From assembly GCA_905478775.1 (NCBI GenBank), contig CAJQKB010000047.1, forward strand, positions 1 through 45,917: 45,917 nt of DNA. Reading direction: 5' to 3'. Below are positions 15,363 to 24,242 of this stretch, one piece after another (positions within the stretch are counted from its first letter, which is position 1; each line of letters begins with the position of its first letter). Under the pieces are notes generated by a model that had not been told where the DNA came from, did no database searches, and was given only the letters and a program-made list of their open reading frames with translations. Source of the stretch: an uncultured Opitutales bacterium (GTDB lineage: Bacteria > Verrucomicrobiota > Verrucomicrobiia > Opitutales > Seribacteraceae). The translations under genes were made by a program, and so were the position numbers.

Positions 15363-17681
15363 TTGCTTAGAAATTTATTTTGCCCAAATATTTTTTTCCC
15401 GCAAGCACTCCCACTTGCAGTTAGCTTTCTATTGCCCCAAATAAAGCCTTTATGCAGTACAACGATATGTTTCTTCATATTATTAAATCTGATAATTATT
15501 CCCGGGCAAACAACAGGTCGGGATAAGAGAGAAGAATCCGAGTCGTTTCGAAATTTTTTGGACGGGCCAGTTTCATTTAAAATACTGAGAGACAGTTCTG
15601 TTGATATCCTTAAAAGTTATTCTGAATTAAAAGGGCAAAGTAGTGCTCAATATATAGTTACCTCGATCTTTAAGTTCGGGATAAATCCATCAATAGCTAT
15701 CGGATTAAATGATTCAGGAGAAAGCATTATTACCTCAGAATCGAACTCCCCTCATATTTCTATTATCATTCAAGCTAATAATGAACACAGCGACCTAAAC
15801 GCCTGGGCATCTGCACAACAGAGAAATTGGGCTAACTCTCCAACTGGTGAACTTTTTTCAGCAGAAAAATTTGTTACCGACTCTGGATTCGATGGTATCT
15901 CTATAGTTCGGGAAAACGGATCTGAAAAGGACTTTTATATATCATTGAACCTCACTACCAAAGTATGGAGTGAGAAAAATTTAGAAATTACAAATAACCC
16001 AAAAACTTGGCTACAAGTTCAAATCTTTGGATTCAAGGATCCGCAAGAAGAAGGTGTATACTCAAGTGCTTTAAATATTGCCAAATCAATCCACTTTGAT
16101 CCCAAAAAACTAGTCTTAATACAAAATTTAAAGCAGATAAAAACAGACTACCCAAAGGTAAATAATAATCCGATGAGAAAAATATCGGACGGTCCAGTTT
16201 CCTACAATATTCCAAGTAATATGAAAATCGAATTCAAGGATAGTTATTTTGAAATAGGTAAAATCACAAAGGTTCAACACAACCTTGAAATTAAATCTGA
16301 AGATTCATCCACAACTTTAATTGCTCATTCTGAAGCCCATTATCCCGATCTCGAAACTTGGGCAATCCATCAAAGTTCAACTTGGGAGAAATCCGAAAAA
16401 GGTCAGCTTTTCTTGGTTGAGGATTTCAAAAACAATTATGGGTTTAACGGAGTTTCTATAGTCAGGCAGGTAGGTACAACTCTCGATTTCTTCATCACAG
16501 TTGATTTAACAACACCAGAGTGGAAAAATAGACATTCAACATCTACAAACGGAAACGATAGTGCGTGGTTAAAAGTACAAATCGTTGGATTTTACGACCC
16601 GATCCATCAAGGTGTTTTTCCAACCGCCATGGAAATGGCAAAATCTTTAAATTTTGAAAATGATCAAATCGAATCACACGATAGCAATTTTGAAATTAAA
16701 GAAATTAGCATTCCATTATTCGCGGAAAATAATCAAACGATATCAGATGGTCCCATTACATTCTCAGTTCCGTATGATATAACAGTTGATTTTATAAAAA
16801 CATTCGTCGGCCAGGATATAAATTCTAAAGGTCTTTATAATCTTTCTAATGAATCATCAAATTCCTTTATCACACTAAGTGCGTATTCAGAAAAAATATA
16901 CCCCGACCTTAATAATTGGGCTTTTCATACGATAAAAACTTTGAATCGTGATTCAGAGACTACTTCTGTTTCTTCAGGAAAATTTAGGACCCAAAATGGA
17001 TTTCCATGTATTTTTATTAAACGGGAAACTTTAAATTCCCAGGATTGTTATATCTCATTGGATCTAACCACTGAAAAATGGAGAACAAAATTACCCCAAT
17101 CAATAAACACATGGCTTAGGGCAGAAATAAAAACAAGAAATAACTCTCTTAGTAGTACCTTGTATGAAACCGCTCTAAATATTTCAAATTCATTACAATA
17201 TAACGAGGCAGGAAATCAACCCCTCCCAAAATTCTTGGAAATTTCTTCTAATACTCTTTTTAAATCTCCAGAAATTTTACCACTTTGGTTCAAATCAAAA
17301 TGGTTTGGTGTTTTTTACCAAGATCAAAACAAATGGATTTATCATGAGTTTATGGGATGGTTGTATCCGACAGAAATATCTATTTCAGAAGGTTGGTTTT
17401 GGAATGAAGCTTTCAACTGGCTCTGGACTTCAAGTAAGACATTTCCCTATTTTTATAGTCCCGAATATTCTGCCTGGCTTTTCTTCGACGAGAATTTCAA
17501 AGAACAAAATATCTTTTTTAATTCAAAATCAAATCAATGGGAAGAAGCAGATATACTTCAAAAAATCATGCGCGATTATGCGGGAGATGAAAGTCTAACA
17601 ATAATCAAAATAATGAAATCTAGCTTAAGCGAGAATGAAAAACTCAATGGTGTAGCAAGAGTTATTCTCTATGGGAATTAA
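15363..17681 (+). CDS. Secreted protein with three tandem copies of an unrecognised domain and a Trp/Tyr-rich C-terminal module
   Basis: I do not recognise the main domain. A hydrophobic N-terminal segment (CFFILLNLIIIPG) looks like a signal peptide. The open frame starts with TTG at 15363, but a TTG at 15432 would give a more normal signal peptide. Three copies of a roughly 165-190-residue unit follow, at about residues 65-255, 272-440 and 458-620. Each begins (I/L)SDGP or LDGP then (V/I)(S/T)(F/Y), and contains YPDL/SDLN..WA, a GF.G/P(V/I).I.R patch, (S/T)(L/V)(D/N)LTT..W and a final A..(I/M)(A/S).S(L/I). Residues about 630-730 form the aromatic module (KWFGVFY, GWLYP, NWLWTSS, FPYFY) seen at the ends of many Verrucomicrobiota exported proteins. 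The partner gene follows after three bases. Confidence 0.75.
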   Translation: MLRNLFCPNIFFPQALPLAVSFLLPQIKPLCSTTICFFILLNLIIIPGQTTGRDKREESESFRNFLDGPVSFKILRDSSVDILKSYSELKGQSSAQYIVTSIFKFGINPSIAIGLNDSGESIITSESNSPHISIIIQANNEHSDLNAWASAQQRNWANSPTGELFSAEKFVTDSGFDGISIVRENGSEKDFYISLNLTTKVWSEKNLEITNNPKTWLQVQIFGFKDPQEEGVYSSALNIAKSIHFDPKKLVLIQNLKQIKTDYPKVNNNPMRKISDGPVSYNIPSNMKIEFKDSYFEIGKITKVQHNLEIKSEDSSTTLIAHSEAHYPDLETWAIHQSSTWEKSEKGQLFLVEDFKNNYGFNGVSIVRQVGTTLDFFITVDLTTPEWKNRHSTSTNGNDSAWLKVQIVGFYDPIHQGVFPTAMEMAKSLNFENDQIESHDSNFEIKEISIPLFAENNQTISDGPITFSVPYDITVDFIKTFVGQDINSKGLYNLSNESSNSFITLSAYSEKIYPDLNNWAFHTIKTLNRDSETTSVSSGKFRTQNGFPCIFIKRETLNSQDCYISLDLTTEKWRTKLPQSINTWLRAEIKTRNNSLSSTLYETALNISNSLQYNEAGNQPLPKFLEISSNTLFKSPEILPLWFKSKWFGVFYQDQNKWIYHEFMGWLYPTEISISEGWFWNEAFNWLWTSSKTFPYFYSPEYSAWLFFDENFKEQNIFFNSKSNQWEEADILQKIMRDYAGDESLTIIKIMKSSLSENEKLNGVARVILYGN

Positions 17682-17684
17682 ACG

Positions 17685-18464
17685 ATGAGAAAAATCTTTT
17701 TTCTATTTTGGATTTGTAGTTACCTCATTACAATTAGGGCGGAAATTAAATCAATCTCGGAAAGTCTCAATCAGCTGACAGAGCGGATTGATAAGCTTAA
17801 CCGTACTTACATGTCTATCGATGAGAAGATTGAGATAATTATCGTGAAAAGGAACGAAGAACGCCTGGAATTAAAAAAGTCAGAAATAAATACACTGAAA
17901 GATGATCTTATTATTAAGAAAAAAAACAAAATAAAGGAAAGTTTAAAAAATGAATTAAATCTTTATTTTGGTTTTTTATTACCAAAAAACTCAACATTTC
18001 GAAACTACGGAATCCACTTTGAACATGGCAGTCAATTTGAACTGGAATATGCAAGACGCTTTGGTTCCTTTTCACTGGGTACTTCTGTTTCCGGAAAGTT
18101 TTTTGGAAATGACAAGATTGTTGGTATTCCAATGGTTGGCGAAATGCTTACCGCGGGTGAAAATAAAGCATTTATGACTACCTTACTTGCCGGATGGAAG
18201 ACTCATTTAAACGACACCGTCTTCATTAATGGAAAAATATCTGTTGGTCTTGCATTCACTAATCAAAACTTACGTATCCTTACTAATTCAATTGCCCAAA
18301 GTGATACTTCTTTTTACTATTCATCGTTAATTGGAATTGGTCTGCAATGGACAAACGTTGTTAATACAAATTTATACTATCAGTACGATGGATATGAATC
18401 TAAGGGAAATTTCGGCGATCAGTCATTTCATCAAATAGGCCTGAGTTTAGGGATGAATTATTGA
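17685..18464 (+). CDS. Exported coiled-coil protein with predicted C-terminal outer-membrane beta-barrel
   Basis: A 259-residue protein, unrecognised by family. It has a signal peptide (FFLFWICSYLITIRA, cut near residue 20), then a charged helical stretch of about 70 residues with coiled-coil spacing (SISESLNQLTERIDKL). From residue about 95 there are alternating short amphipathic strands (LNLYFGFLL, FELEYARRFGSFSLGTSV, SLIGIGLQW, NLYYQYDGY). It ends in HQIGLSLGMNY, whose terminal aromatic and alternating pattern match the signal read by the BAM machinery. The layout, a periplasmic coiled coil and a small barrel, resembles porin-like or adhesin anchors. It follows the three-repeat protein by three bases, so the two probably act together at the cell surface. 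Confidence 0.65.
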   Translation: MRKIFFLFWICSYLITIRAEIKSISESLNQLTERIDKLNRTYMSIDEKIEIIIVKRNEERLELKKSEINTLKDDLIIKKKNKIKESLKNELNLYFGFLLPKNSTFRNYGIHFEHGSQFELEYARRFGSFSLGTSVSGKFFGNDKIVGIPMVGEMLTAGENKAFMTTLLAGWKTHLNDTVFINGKISVGLAFTNQNLRILTNSIAQSDTSFYYSSLIGIGLQWTNVVNTNLYYQYDGYESKGNFGDQSFHQIGLSLGMNY

Positions 18465-18498
18465 TTTGCTTTAAATATCCTGAAGGGCATTTCATTGA

Positions 18499-20709
18499 AT
18501 GAGCAAATTTTCATTCATGTCCCAATCTAAAAACAAATCACCAAGTTCCACCCTGGAAGGTGTTCTTGAGCGAATTACTTTCTACAATGAAGAAAATGGT
18601 TTTCTGATTGGTAAACTTCGGGAGAATGATAAAAGTGTCGAAATTGCGGTTGTTGGAAAAGCACCGCAAATTCAATGTGGAGAAACTTTAGTACTGGAAG
18701 GGAATTGGTCCAACCACCCGAAGCACGGGAAACAATTCTCTTTTCAAAAATTTGAAAGTAAATTGCCTGCATCTGCCTATGGAATTAGAAAATATTTAGG
18801 TAGTGGGTTGGTTCATGGAATTGGGAAGACTTATGCCAATAAAATTGTCGATCATTTTGGAGCGGATACATTAAAGGTGATTTCTGAAGATTCGGGCCGA
18901 CTCCGAGAAATTCCGGGGATTGGTTCCAAAAGAGTGAAGGGAATTAAAGAGGCATGGGCCGAGCAAAAAGCCATCCGTGAAGTTATGATGTTCCTTCAGA
19001 CATATGGAGTAACAGACGCCCTGTGCCTGCGCTTGGTTCGGAAATATGGAGATAATACCAAGTCCGTGTTGGAAAACGATCCCTACCGGATAATCCGAGA
19101 TGTAAAGGGAATTGGATTTAAAACTGCGGATAAAATTGCCCTGAATCTTGGCTTATCAAGTAACGGCCCCGAAAGAATCGAGGCGGGCATTCTTCATACT
19201 CAGCAGGAAGCCGAGGATGAAGGGCATACCCATATGGAACGCAGGGAGATTGCATTACAGGCCAGTACTTTACTGGAAGCCCAGGCAGGTGAGGTGGAAA
19301 ATAGAATTCAATCGTTGTTGGCTAATGGAGAATTAGTTACTACCCATCCAGACTGGTTGCAGTTCCCTTCTTCCTCGAAAGCCGAGCAGAGTATTGCCAA
19401 GGCACTCAAAGCCAGTCTGAAAACGCAGTCATCTCTTCCCAGTATATTAATTGATAAAGCAGTCGAATGGGCGCAAGCAAAGGCTGGTTTTTCATTCGCA
19501 GACGCCCAAAGCGAAGGAATTCGAAATGCACTGTCTTCAAAAGTAGCCATTTTGACCGGTGGACCGGGAACGGGAAAAACCACTATTCTTCGGGCAATTG
19601 TATCGATATTAAAAGCGAAGAAGGCAAAGGTTCTGTTAGCGGCTCCGACCGGCCGTGCGGCGAGAAGAATGGCTGAGAGTGCATCTCACATGGCACAAAC
19701 AGTTCATCGTTTATTAAAATTTGATCCCGCCCATGGTGGCTTCACAGTCAACGAAAGAGCACCCCTGGTTTGCGATTTCCTGATCATGGATGAAACCAGC
19801 ATGTTAGATATTCGCTTGGCGGCAGCTCTTTTTCGCTCCGTTCCTGCTCATGCCCATGTGCTCTTGGTGGGGGATGCCGATCAACTTCCTTCGGTTGGAT
19901 CTGGTAATGTTCTTAAAGATCTCATTGAGTGCGAATTATTTTCTGTTACTCGTTTACAAGTTACCTTTCGCCAGGCAGAAAACAGCGGTATTGTTGAATT
20001 GGCACACGGTATCCTTTGTGGAAAGTGCTCACTTCCCACGCCAATTGATTCCCCGGAAGAGATAAACCCCGGGCAGGATGTTACCTTTATTCGAGCGATT
20101 ACTCCTGAGCTTTGTATTGAAGCAGTAACCAAGCTTTGCCGTCAAATTCTGCCCAGGAAATTGTCCATTAACCCAAATCAAGACGTACAGGTTCTTGCTC
20201 CGCTTCATCGAGGAATTGCCGGGATCGGAAATTTAAATGATCAGATTCGAGATTCACTCAATCCCCATGGTGCCTCCCACAGCATGGGCTCTACTCTTTT
20301 TCGTGAAGGGGACAAAGTCATTCAAACTCGAAATAACTATGACAAAGATGTCTTTAATGGGGATATGGGAATCATTGATTCCGTAGACTCAATTAATGGA
20401 AAGATCGAAATTCTATTCGAAGGAAAAAGAATTATTTACGAACGCATGGAAATTGCCGACCTCCAGCCTGCCTATGCAATTTCTGTCCATAAAAGTCAGG
20501 GAAGTGAATATCCCATTGTGATCTTCCCTCTCCTCAAGCAACACTTTATGATGCTCCAACGAAATCTGGTCTATACTGGTCTTACTCGGGCCAAGAAAAA
20601 AGTCATATTTGTGGGTGACCCGGCTGCCTATTCCATGGCAATTCGAAATGATAAAACATTAGTCAGACAGACTGACCTGGTAAGGAAATTAACAAAAATA
20701 GAAACATAA
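18499..20709 (+). CDS. recD2: RecD2-type ATP-dependent DNA helicase
   Basis: SF1B 5'-3' DNA helicase acting in repair or recombination without RecBC. It has 736 residues. The long N-terminal part that marks RecD2 is present, with the strand pair LEGVLERITFYNEENGF and two helix-hairpin-helix-like segments (VHGIGKTYANKIV; IPGIGSKRVKGI). Walker A GGPGTGKTT is at about 353-361 and Walker B LIMDETSML at about 427-435. The VGDADQLPSVGSGNVLKD, TFRQA and C-terminal AYAISVHKSQGSEYP (motif V/VI region) segments complete the helicase core. The start is ATG at 18499, or MSQSKNK at 18517. It lies 34 bases after the barrel protein but is functionally unrelated to it. Confidence 0.93.
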   Translation: MSKFSFMSQSKNKSPSSTLEGVLERITFYNEENGFLIGKLRENDKSVEIAVVGKAPQIQCGETLVLEGNWSNHPKHGKQFSFQKFESKLPASAYGIRKYLGSGLVHGIGKTYANKIVDHFGADTLKVISEDSGRLREIPGIGSKRVKGIKEAWAEQKAIREVMMFLQTYGVTDALCLRLVRKYGDNTKSVLENDPYRIIRDVKGIGFKTADKIALNLGLSSNGPERIEAGILHTQQEAEDEGHTHMERREIALQASTLLEAQAGEVENRIQSLLANGELVTTHPDWLQFPSSSKAEQSIAKALKASLKTQSSLPSILIDKAVEWAQAKAGFSFADAQSEGIRNALSSKVAILTGGPGTGKTTILRAIVSILKAKKAKVLLAAPTGRAARRMAESASHMAQTVHRLLKFDPAHGGFTVNERAPLVCDFLIMDETSMLDIRLAAALFRSVPAHAHVLLVGDADQLPSVGSGNVLKDLIECELFSVTRLQVTFRQAENSGIVELAHGILCGKCSLPTPIDSPEEINPGQDVTFIRAITPELCIEAVTKLCRQILPRKLSINPNQDVQVLAPLHRGIAGIGNLNDQIRDSLNPHGASHSMGSTLFREGDKVIQTRNNYDKDVFNGDMGIIDSVDSINGKIEILFEGKRIIYERMEIADLQPAYAISVHKSQGSEYPIVIFPLLKQHFMMLQRNLVYTGLTRAKKKVIFVGDPAAYSMAIRNDKTLVRQTDLVRKLTKIET

Positions 20710-20880
20710 TCTGTTTCTTAAATCGAAAACCAAGAAGTTCCCAGAAAATCAAAGAACTACAGTCACTCACTGAGAAAAGTAGAGGATTTCGCCACCCCTG
20801 TACTGCAATAAACAGTATGACAATAAACTTTTGCTAACTTACAAAACTATCCTGGCAAGACGAAGAATGGAAGGTCTGGG

Positions 20881-21135
20881 TCAATAATTCCCAAGCAGTT
20901 CAACAAAACGGAGCAACATGTAATAGAAAGAAACAATGATCCCTATTCCGAATATGCCGAAGAATAGTACATCGAATAACTTTTTGGCGATTGCTCCATC
21001 CAAAAACTTAGGCTGCTTTTCCATCGAACCCACCATTACGATTACCCAAACAATAAGAGCAAAAACGGGCATTGTTATCATAAACCAATCAAATTCAGAA
21101 GTCATTGCAACCATTTTGCCAAGGATTGCGAGCAA
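20881..21135 (-). CDS. Small two-helix membrane protein, hypothetical
   Basis: Up to 84 residues, with internal starts at M8 and M11. Two hydrophobic helices are clear: WFMITMPVFALIVWVIVMVG and LFFGIFGIGIIVSFYYMLL, joined by a charged loop. No family is recognised. It stands alone on the minus strand between recD2 and the Dabb gene. It may be real because the hydrophobic pattern and stop-free frame are good, but small size and lack of neighbours on the same strand lower certainty. Confidence 0.5.
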   Translation of the reverse strand: MLAILGKMVAMTSEFDWFMITMPVFALIVWVIVMVGSMEKQPKFLDGAIAKKLFDVLFFGIFGIGIIVSFYYMLLRFVELLGNY

Positions 21136-21200
21136 GTCAAGAGAGGGGTTGATAAAATATCATATTATTTTAACTTTGATTTCTTATCATCTATTTTTCC

Positions 21201-21542
21201 ATGAACAAACTCTCTCTCAAAACAAATAAACAACACACTCTTGTTCAACATATTGTATGTTTTAAATTTCTTACAAATACATCCTCTGATCAAGTGAAAC
21301 TGCTCGAACAATCTTTTTTTGCACTGCAGGATAAAATCCCCGGTGTGCTCAAAATCGATGGGGGAGAAAATAACAGTCCGGAAAACTTAAATAAAGGACT
21401 AACCCATTGCTTTATTATTACTTTTGAAGATGAAGATGCCCGGGCAAACTACCTACCCCATCCGAAACATCAGGAATTTGTTGATCAACTTAAACCAATA
21501 CTGGAAGATGTATTGGTAATTGATTTTAACTCTCAAAATTAA
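21201..21542 (+). CDS. Dabb (stress-responsive alpha/beta barrel) protein
   Basis: Small dimeric ferredoxin-like fold protein of 113 residues. The Dabb pattern is complete: VQHIVCFKF as strand 1, a helix with LEQSFFALQDKIPGV, strand KIDGGENNSP, and HCFIITFEDEDARANYLPHPKHQEFVDQLKPIL with the conserved Tyr-x-x-H-x-x-H. Members occur in plants and bacteria with roles in stress response or as small enzymes, and no specific function follows from sequence. It lies upstream of the glycan operon on the same strand but with a gap of 78 bases. Start at ATG 21201. Confidence 0.85.
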   Translation: MNKLSLKTNKQHTLVQHIVCFKFLTNTSSDQVKLLEQSFFALQDKIPGVLKIDGGENNSPENLNKGLTHCFIITFEDEDARANYLPHPKHQEFVDQLKPILEDVLVIDFNSQN

Positions 21543-21620
21543 TCGACATCCAAAATTTACTTTTAGGGATCTTGTCTATTATGGCTTGACCGACACAGTA
21601 CCTGTTTTTTTTCTGATCTT

Positions 21621-23207
21621 ATGAAACTGTTTCCATTTAATTCCCCTACCTTACTAAACGCCTGCTTTTGTATTTCTGGGTTGTTTGCAATTCTGTCCTC
21701 TTGCTTGGCGGATGTAAAAACTCCTGCAATCATTGGAGACAACATGGTCCTTCAACAGAACCATAAAAACCCGATTTGGGGATGGGCCGATGCAGGGGAA
21801 ACGATAAAAATTTCAATTGCGGGGCAAAACCATACTACAAAAGCGGATGCAAAAGGAAATTGGAAGGTCAAATTAGACCCAATGAAAGCATCTTCGGATG
21901 CAAAGACTTTAAAGATAAATAATGTAAAATATAACAATATTCTCGTGGGTGAAGTTTGGCTTTGTTCCGGTCAATCCAACATGGGATGGGGTCTCGGAAA
22001 TTCTGATGATGCCGACCTTGAAGTAATGACTGCAAACTACCCCAATCTTCGCCTAATCAGCATACCGCAAATAGGAACACAGGAAGCCCAAAAAGACTTT
22101 AACGGGCAATGGGAAGCCACCACCCCGGACATTGCTAAGAATTTTTCTGCGGTGGGATACCTGTTCGGTCGACGTTTACATCAGGCATTAGGGATTCCTG
22201 TTGGTCTGATTGATAACGCGTGGGGCGGTTCAGCCTGCGAGGCATGGATTCCCAGGGACAGATTGAACAAGCTAGCAGTCGCAAATCCCTACATGAAACA
22301 ATGGGAAGAGACTGAAGCAACCTTTGATTACGACAAACTCCTGGCCAGTTACGAAGCAAAACTCAAGGTGTGGCAAGAAAAGGCCCAAGCCGCACGCAAA
22401 CTGGGCAAGCCCCAGCCTTCTGGCCGTCCCCGTGCCCCTCGCAACCAACTCACCGGACAACACCGACCTGCCAATCTCTACAATGGCGTTCTAAATCCAA
22501 TTATTGGCTACGGTATAAAAGGAGCAATCTGGTACCAGGGTGAAAGCAATGGTAGGCGCGGACACGCCTACCGCGAGGTATTTCCATTGATGATTCAGTC
22601 CTGGAGAGATGCATGGAACCAAGGAGATTTCTCCTTCTACTGGGTCCAATTGGCGGATTTTATGAACGAGGTTCCCGAACCCCCCACCGAGCAGACCTGG
22701 CCCGAATTACGAGAAGCTCAGACATTGACCCTCGATAAACTGAAAAATGTCGGAGAAGCCGTAATCATAGACGTCGGAGAAGGACGGGACATTCATCCAC
22801 GCAATAAACAAATTGTGGCCAACCGGCTCGTTCGTAATGCTCTACACAAAGACTACGGGATAGAAATCGCCTGTCAAAGTCCGCGCTACCAATCAATGGA
22901 AATCAAGGGGAACAAAATGATTATTACTCTTGGTGATGTCGGGCAGGGACTTTATTGCTTTGATGTGCGTGAACCTGTTGGCTTTGCAATTTGTGGAAAG
23001 GACAAGAAATTCGTGTGGGCTCAAGCAAAGCTCCTGGGTAAGAACCAAGTGGAAGTCTGGGCAGAAGGAATCGAAAATCCTATCGCGGCCCGATACGCCT
23101 GGGCAGACAACCCAGTTTGTAATCTCTACCGCAAAGACGGTTCGGTCACTCTTCCGGTTACTCCCTTCCGAACCGATGACTTTCCCATGATCACCAAGGG
23201 GCAGTAA
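21621..23207 (+). CDS. Sialate O-acetylesterase-like SGNH hydrolase
   Basis: Removes acetyl groups from sugars (9-O-acetyl sialic acid or other acetylated glycans) outside the cytoplasm. It has 528 residues. It starts with a signal sequence (LFAILSSCLA, which could even be a lipobox LSSC with C28). An early Ig-like beta domain (about 35-105) is followed by the SGNH core: Block I GEVWLCSGQSNM with the nucleophile S119, and IWYQGESN (about 296-303), matching the SASA family (DUF303). The C-terminal third has the conserved DVGEGRDIHPRNK with the catalytic Asp and His. It is the first gene of the glycan operon, and the next gene is 19 bases away. Confidence 0.9.
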   Translation: MKLFPFNSPTLLNACFCISGLFAILSSCLADVKTPAIIGDNMVLQQNHKNPIWGWADAGETIKISIAGQNHTTKADAKGNWKVKLDPMKASSDAKTLKINNVKYNNILVGEVWLCSGQSNMGWGLGNSDDADLEVMTANYPNLRLISIPQIGTQEAQKDFNGQWEATTPDIAKNFSAVGYLFGRRLHQALGIPVGLIDNAWGGSACEAWIPRDRLNKLAVANPYMKQWEETEATFDYDKLLASYEAKLKVWQEKAQAARKLGKPQPSGRPRAPRNQLTGQHRPANLYNGVLNPIIGYGIKGAIWYQGESNGRRGHAYREVFPLMIQSWRDAWNQGDFSFYWVQLADFMNEVPEPPTEQTWPELREAQTLTLDKLKNVGEAVIIDVGEGRDIHPRNKQIVANRLVRNALHKDYGIEIACQSPRYQSMEIKGNKMIITLGDVGQGLYCFDVREPVGFAICGKDKKFVWAQAKLLGKNQVEVWAEGIENPIAARYAWADNPVCNLYRKDGSVTLPVTPFRTDDFPMITKGQ

Positions 23208-23226
23208 GCCCCCCCTTCTGTCCACC

Positions 23227-24240
23227 ATGAAGTCACTTGCGTTCGGCTTGCCTCTTCTCACCATCGCTCTATTTACCTATGGAAAGGCTCAACTGAACGA
23301 GATACTGGGTCCGAAAAATGGCCTCCATTCCCCCTTCGGAGTTGCATTTGATGACAGGGGTAATACCTACATTGCTGAATATGAAGGGGGACGAATCCTC
23401 AAACTCGATAAAAAAGGGAAACTTCAAACCTTATCTGGTAATGGGAAAAAAGGGTATGCCGGGGATGGACTTTCAGCGGACAAAGGAATGTACAGTAGCA
23501 TGCACAACCTGGCATGGGCTTCGAATAATTTTCTATACATATCTGATACCCATAACAACTTGGTTCGTAAAATTAACGGCAATAACAACCGACTATCCAC
23601 CCTTGCTGGAACTCCAAACCAAAAGGGCTTTTCCGGAGACAATGGACTAGCAGAGAAAGCAAAGCTAGATACGCCCATTTCCATCAGCCTAACGCCTGAT
23701 GAGAAAACGCTGCTCATTGCGGATATCCGAAATCGGCGAATCCGAGCGGTCGATCTCAATTCCGGAATAATTCGCACCATCGCAGGCAACGGCCAAAAAG
23801 GAAAACCCGTTGACGGCAAACTCACCTTGGAACAACCATTGATGGACCCGAGAGCCGCGGTCATGGATGACGAGGGTAATCTATTCGTTCTTGAACGAAG
23901 TGGTAACGCCCTGCGAGTCGTCCATCCAGATGGAAAAATTTACACATTGGCAGGAACCGGTAAAAAAGGTCAGCGGGACGGCCCAGCCTTACAAGCTACT
24001 TTCAATGGACCGAAACACCTTTGCCTAGATGCAAAAGGACGAATCATTATTGCAGATGACAATAATCACCTGGTTCGCCTATTCGATCCGAAAACTAAAT
24101 CCGTTTCTACGATACTTGGTGGCCAAGCCAAACCCAAGACCACACTTAATCGGCCACACGGAGTGGCTCTTGCTCCTGACGGAAGCCTGTGGGTCTGTGA
24201 CAGTTGGAATAACCGGGTGCTGACCCTTACGAATTACTAA
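23227..24240 (+). CDS. NHL-repeat secreted beta-propeller protein
   Basis: A 337-residue exported protein with a signal peptide (LPLLTIALFTYGKAQ). It has five to six NHL-type repeats, each with the pattern PxGVAxDxxGNxYIAxxxNxRIRK: LHSPFGVAFDDRGNTYIAEY, LNRPHGVALAPDGSLWVCDS and others, with GNGKKGYAGDG type linkers. NHL propellers bind proteins or sugars, and some carry lyase activity. The repeats show no obvious catalytic residues. It lies between the esterase and the first sulfatase, two bases before the latter, so it is part of the same operon. It may hold or sense the glycan, or support the sulfatases. Confidence 0.9.
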   Translation: MKSLAFGLPLLTIALFTYGKAQLNEILGPKNGLHSPFGVAFDDRGNTYIAEYEGGRILKLDKKGKLQTLSGNGKKGYAGDGLSADKGMYSSMHNLAWASNNFLYISDTHNNLVRKINGNNNRLSTLAGTPNQKGFSGDNGLAEKAKLDTPISISLTPDEKTLLIADIRNRRIRAVDLNSGIIRTIAGNGQKGKPVDGKLTLEQPLMDPRAAVMDDEGNLFVLERSGNALRVVHPDGKIYTLAGTGKKGQRDGPALQATFNGPKHLCLDAKGRIIIADDNNHLVRLFDPKTKSVSTILGGQAKPKTTLNRPHGVALAPDGSLWVCDSWNNRVLTLTNY

Positions 24241-24242
24241 TT

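Noticed and set aside
20710-20880. Gap after recD2 searched for a small RNA or tRNA
   Set aside because: Only short stems (such as TACTG/CAGTA) are visible; no cloverleaf or conserved RNA motif.
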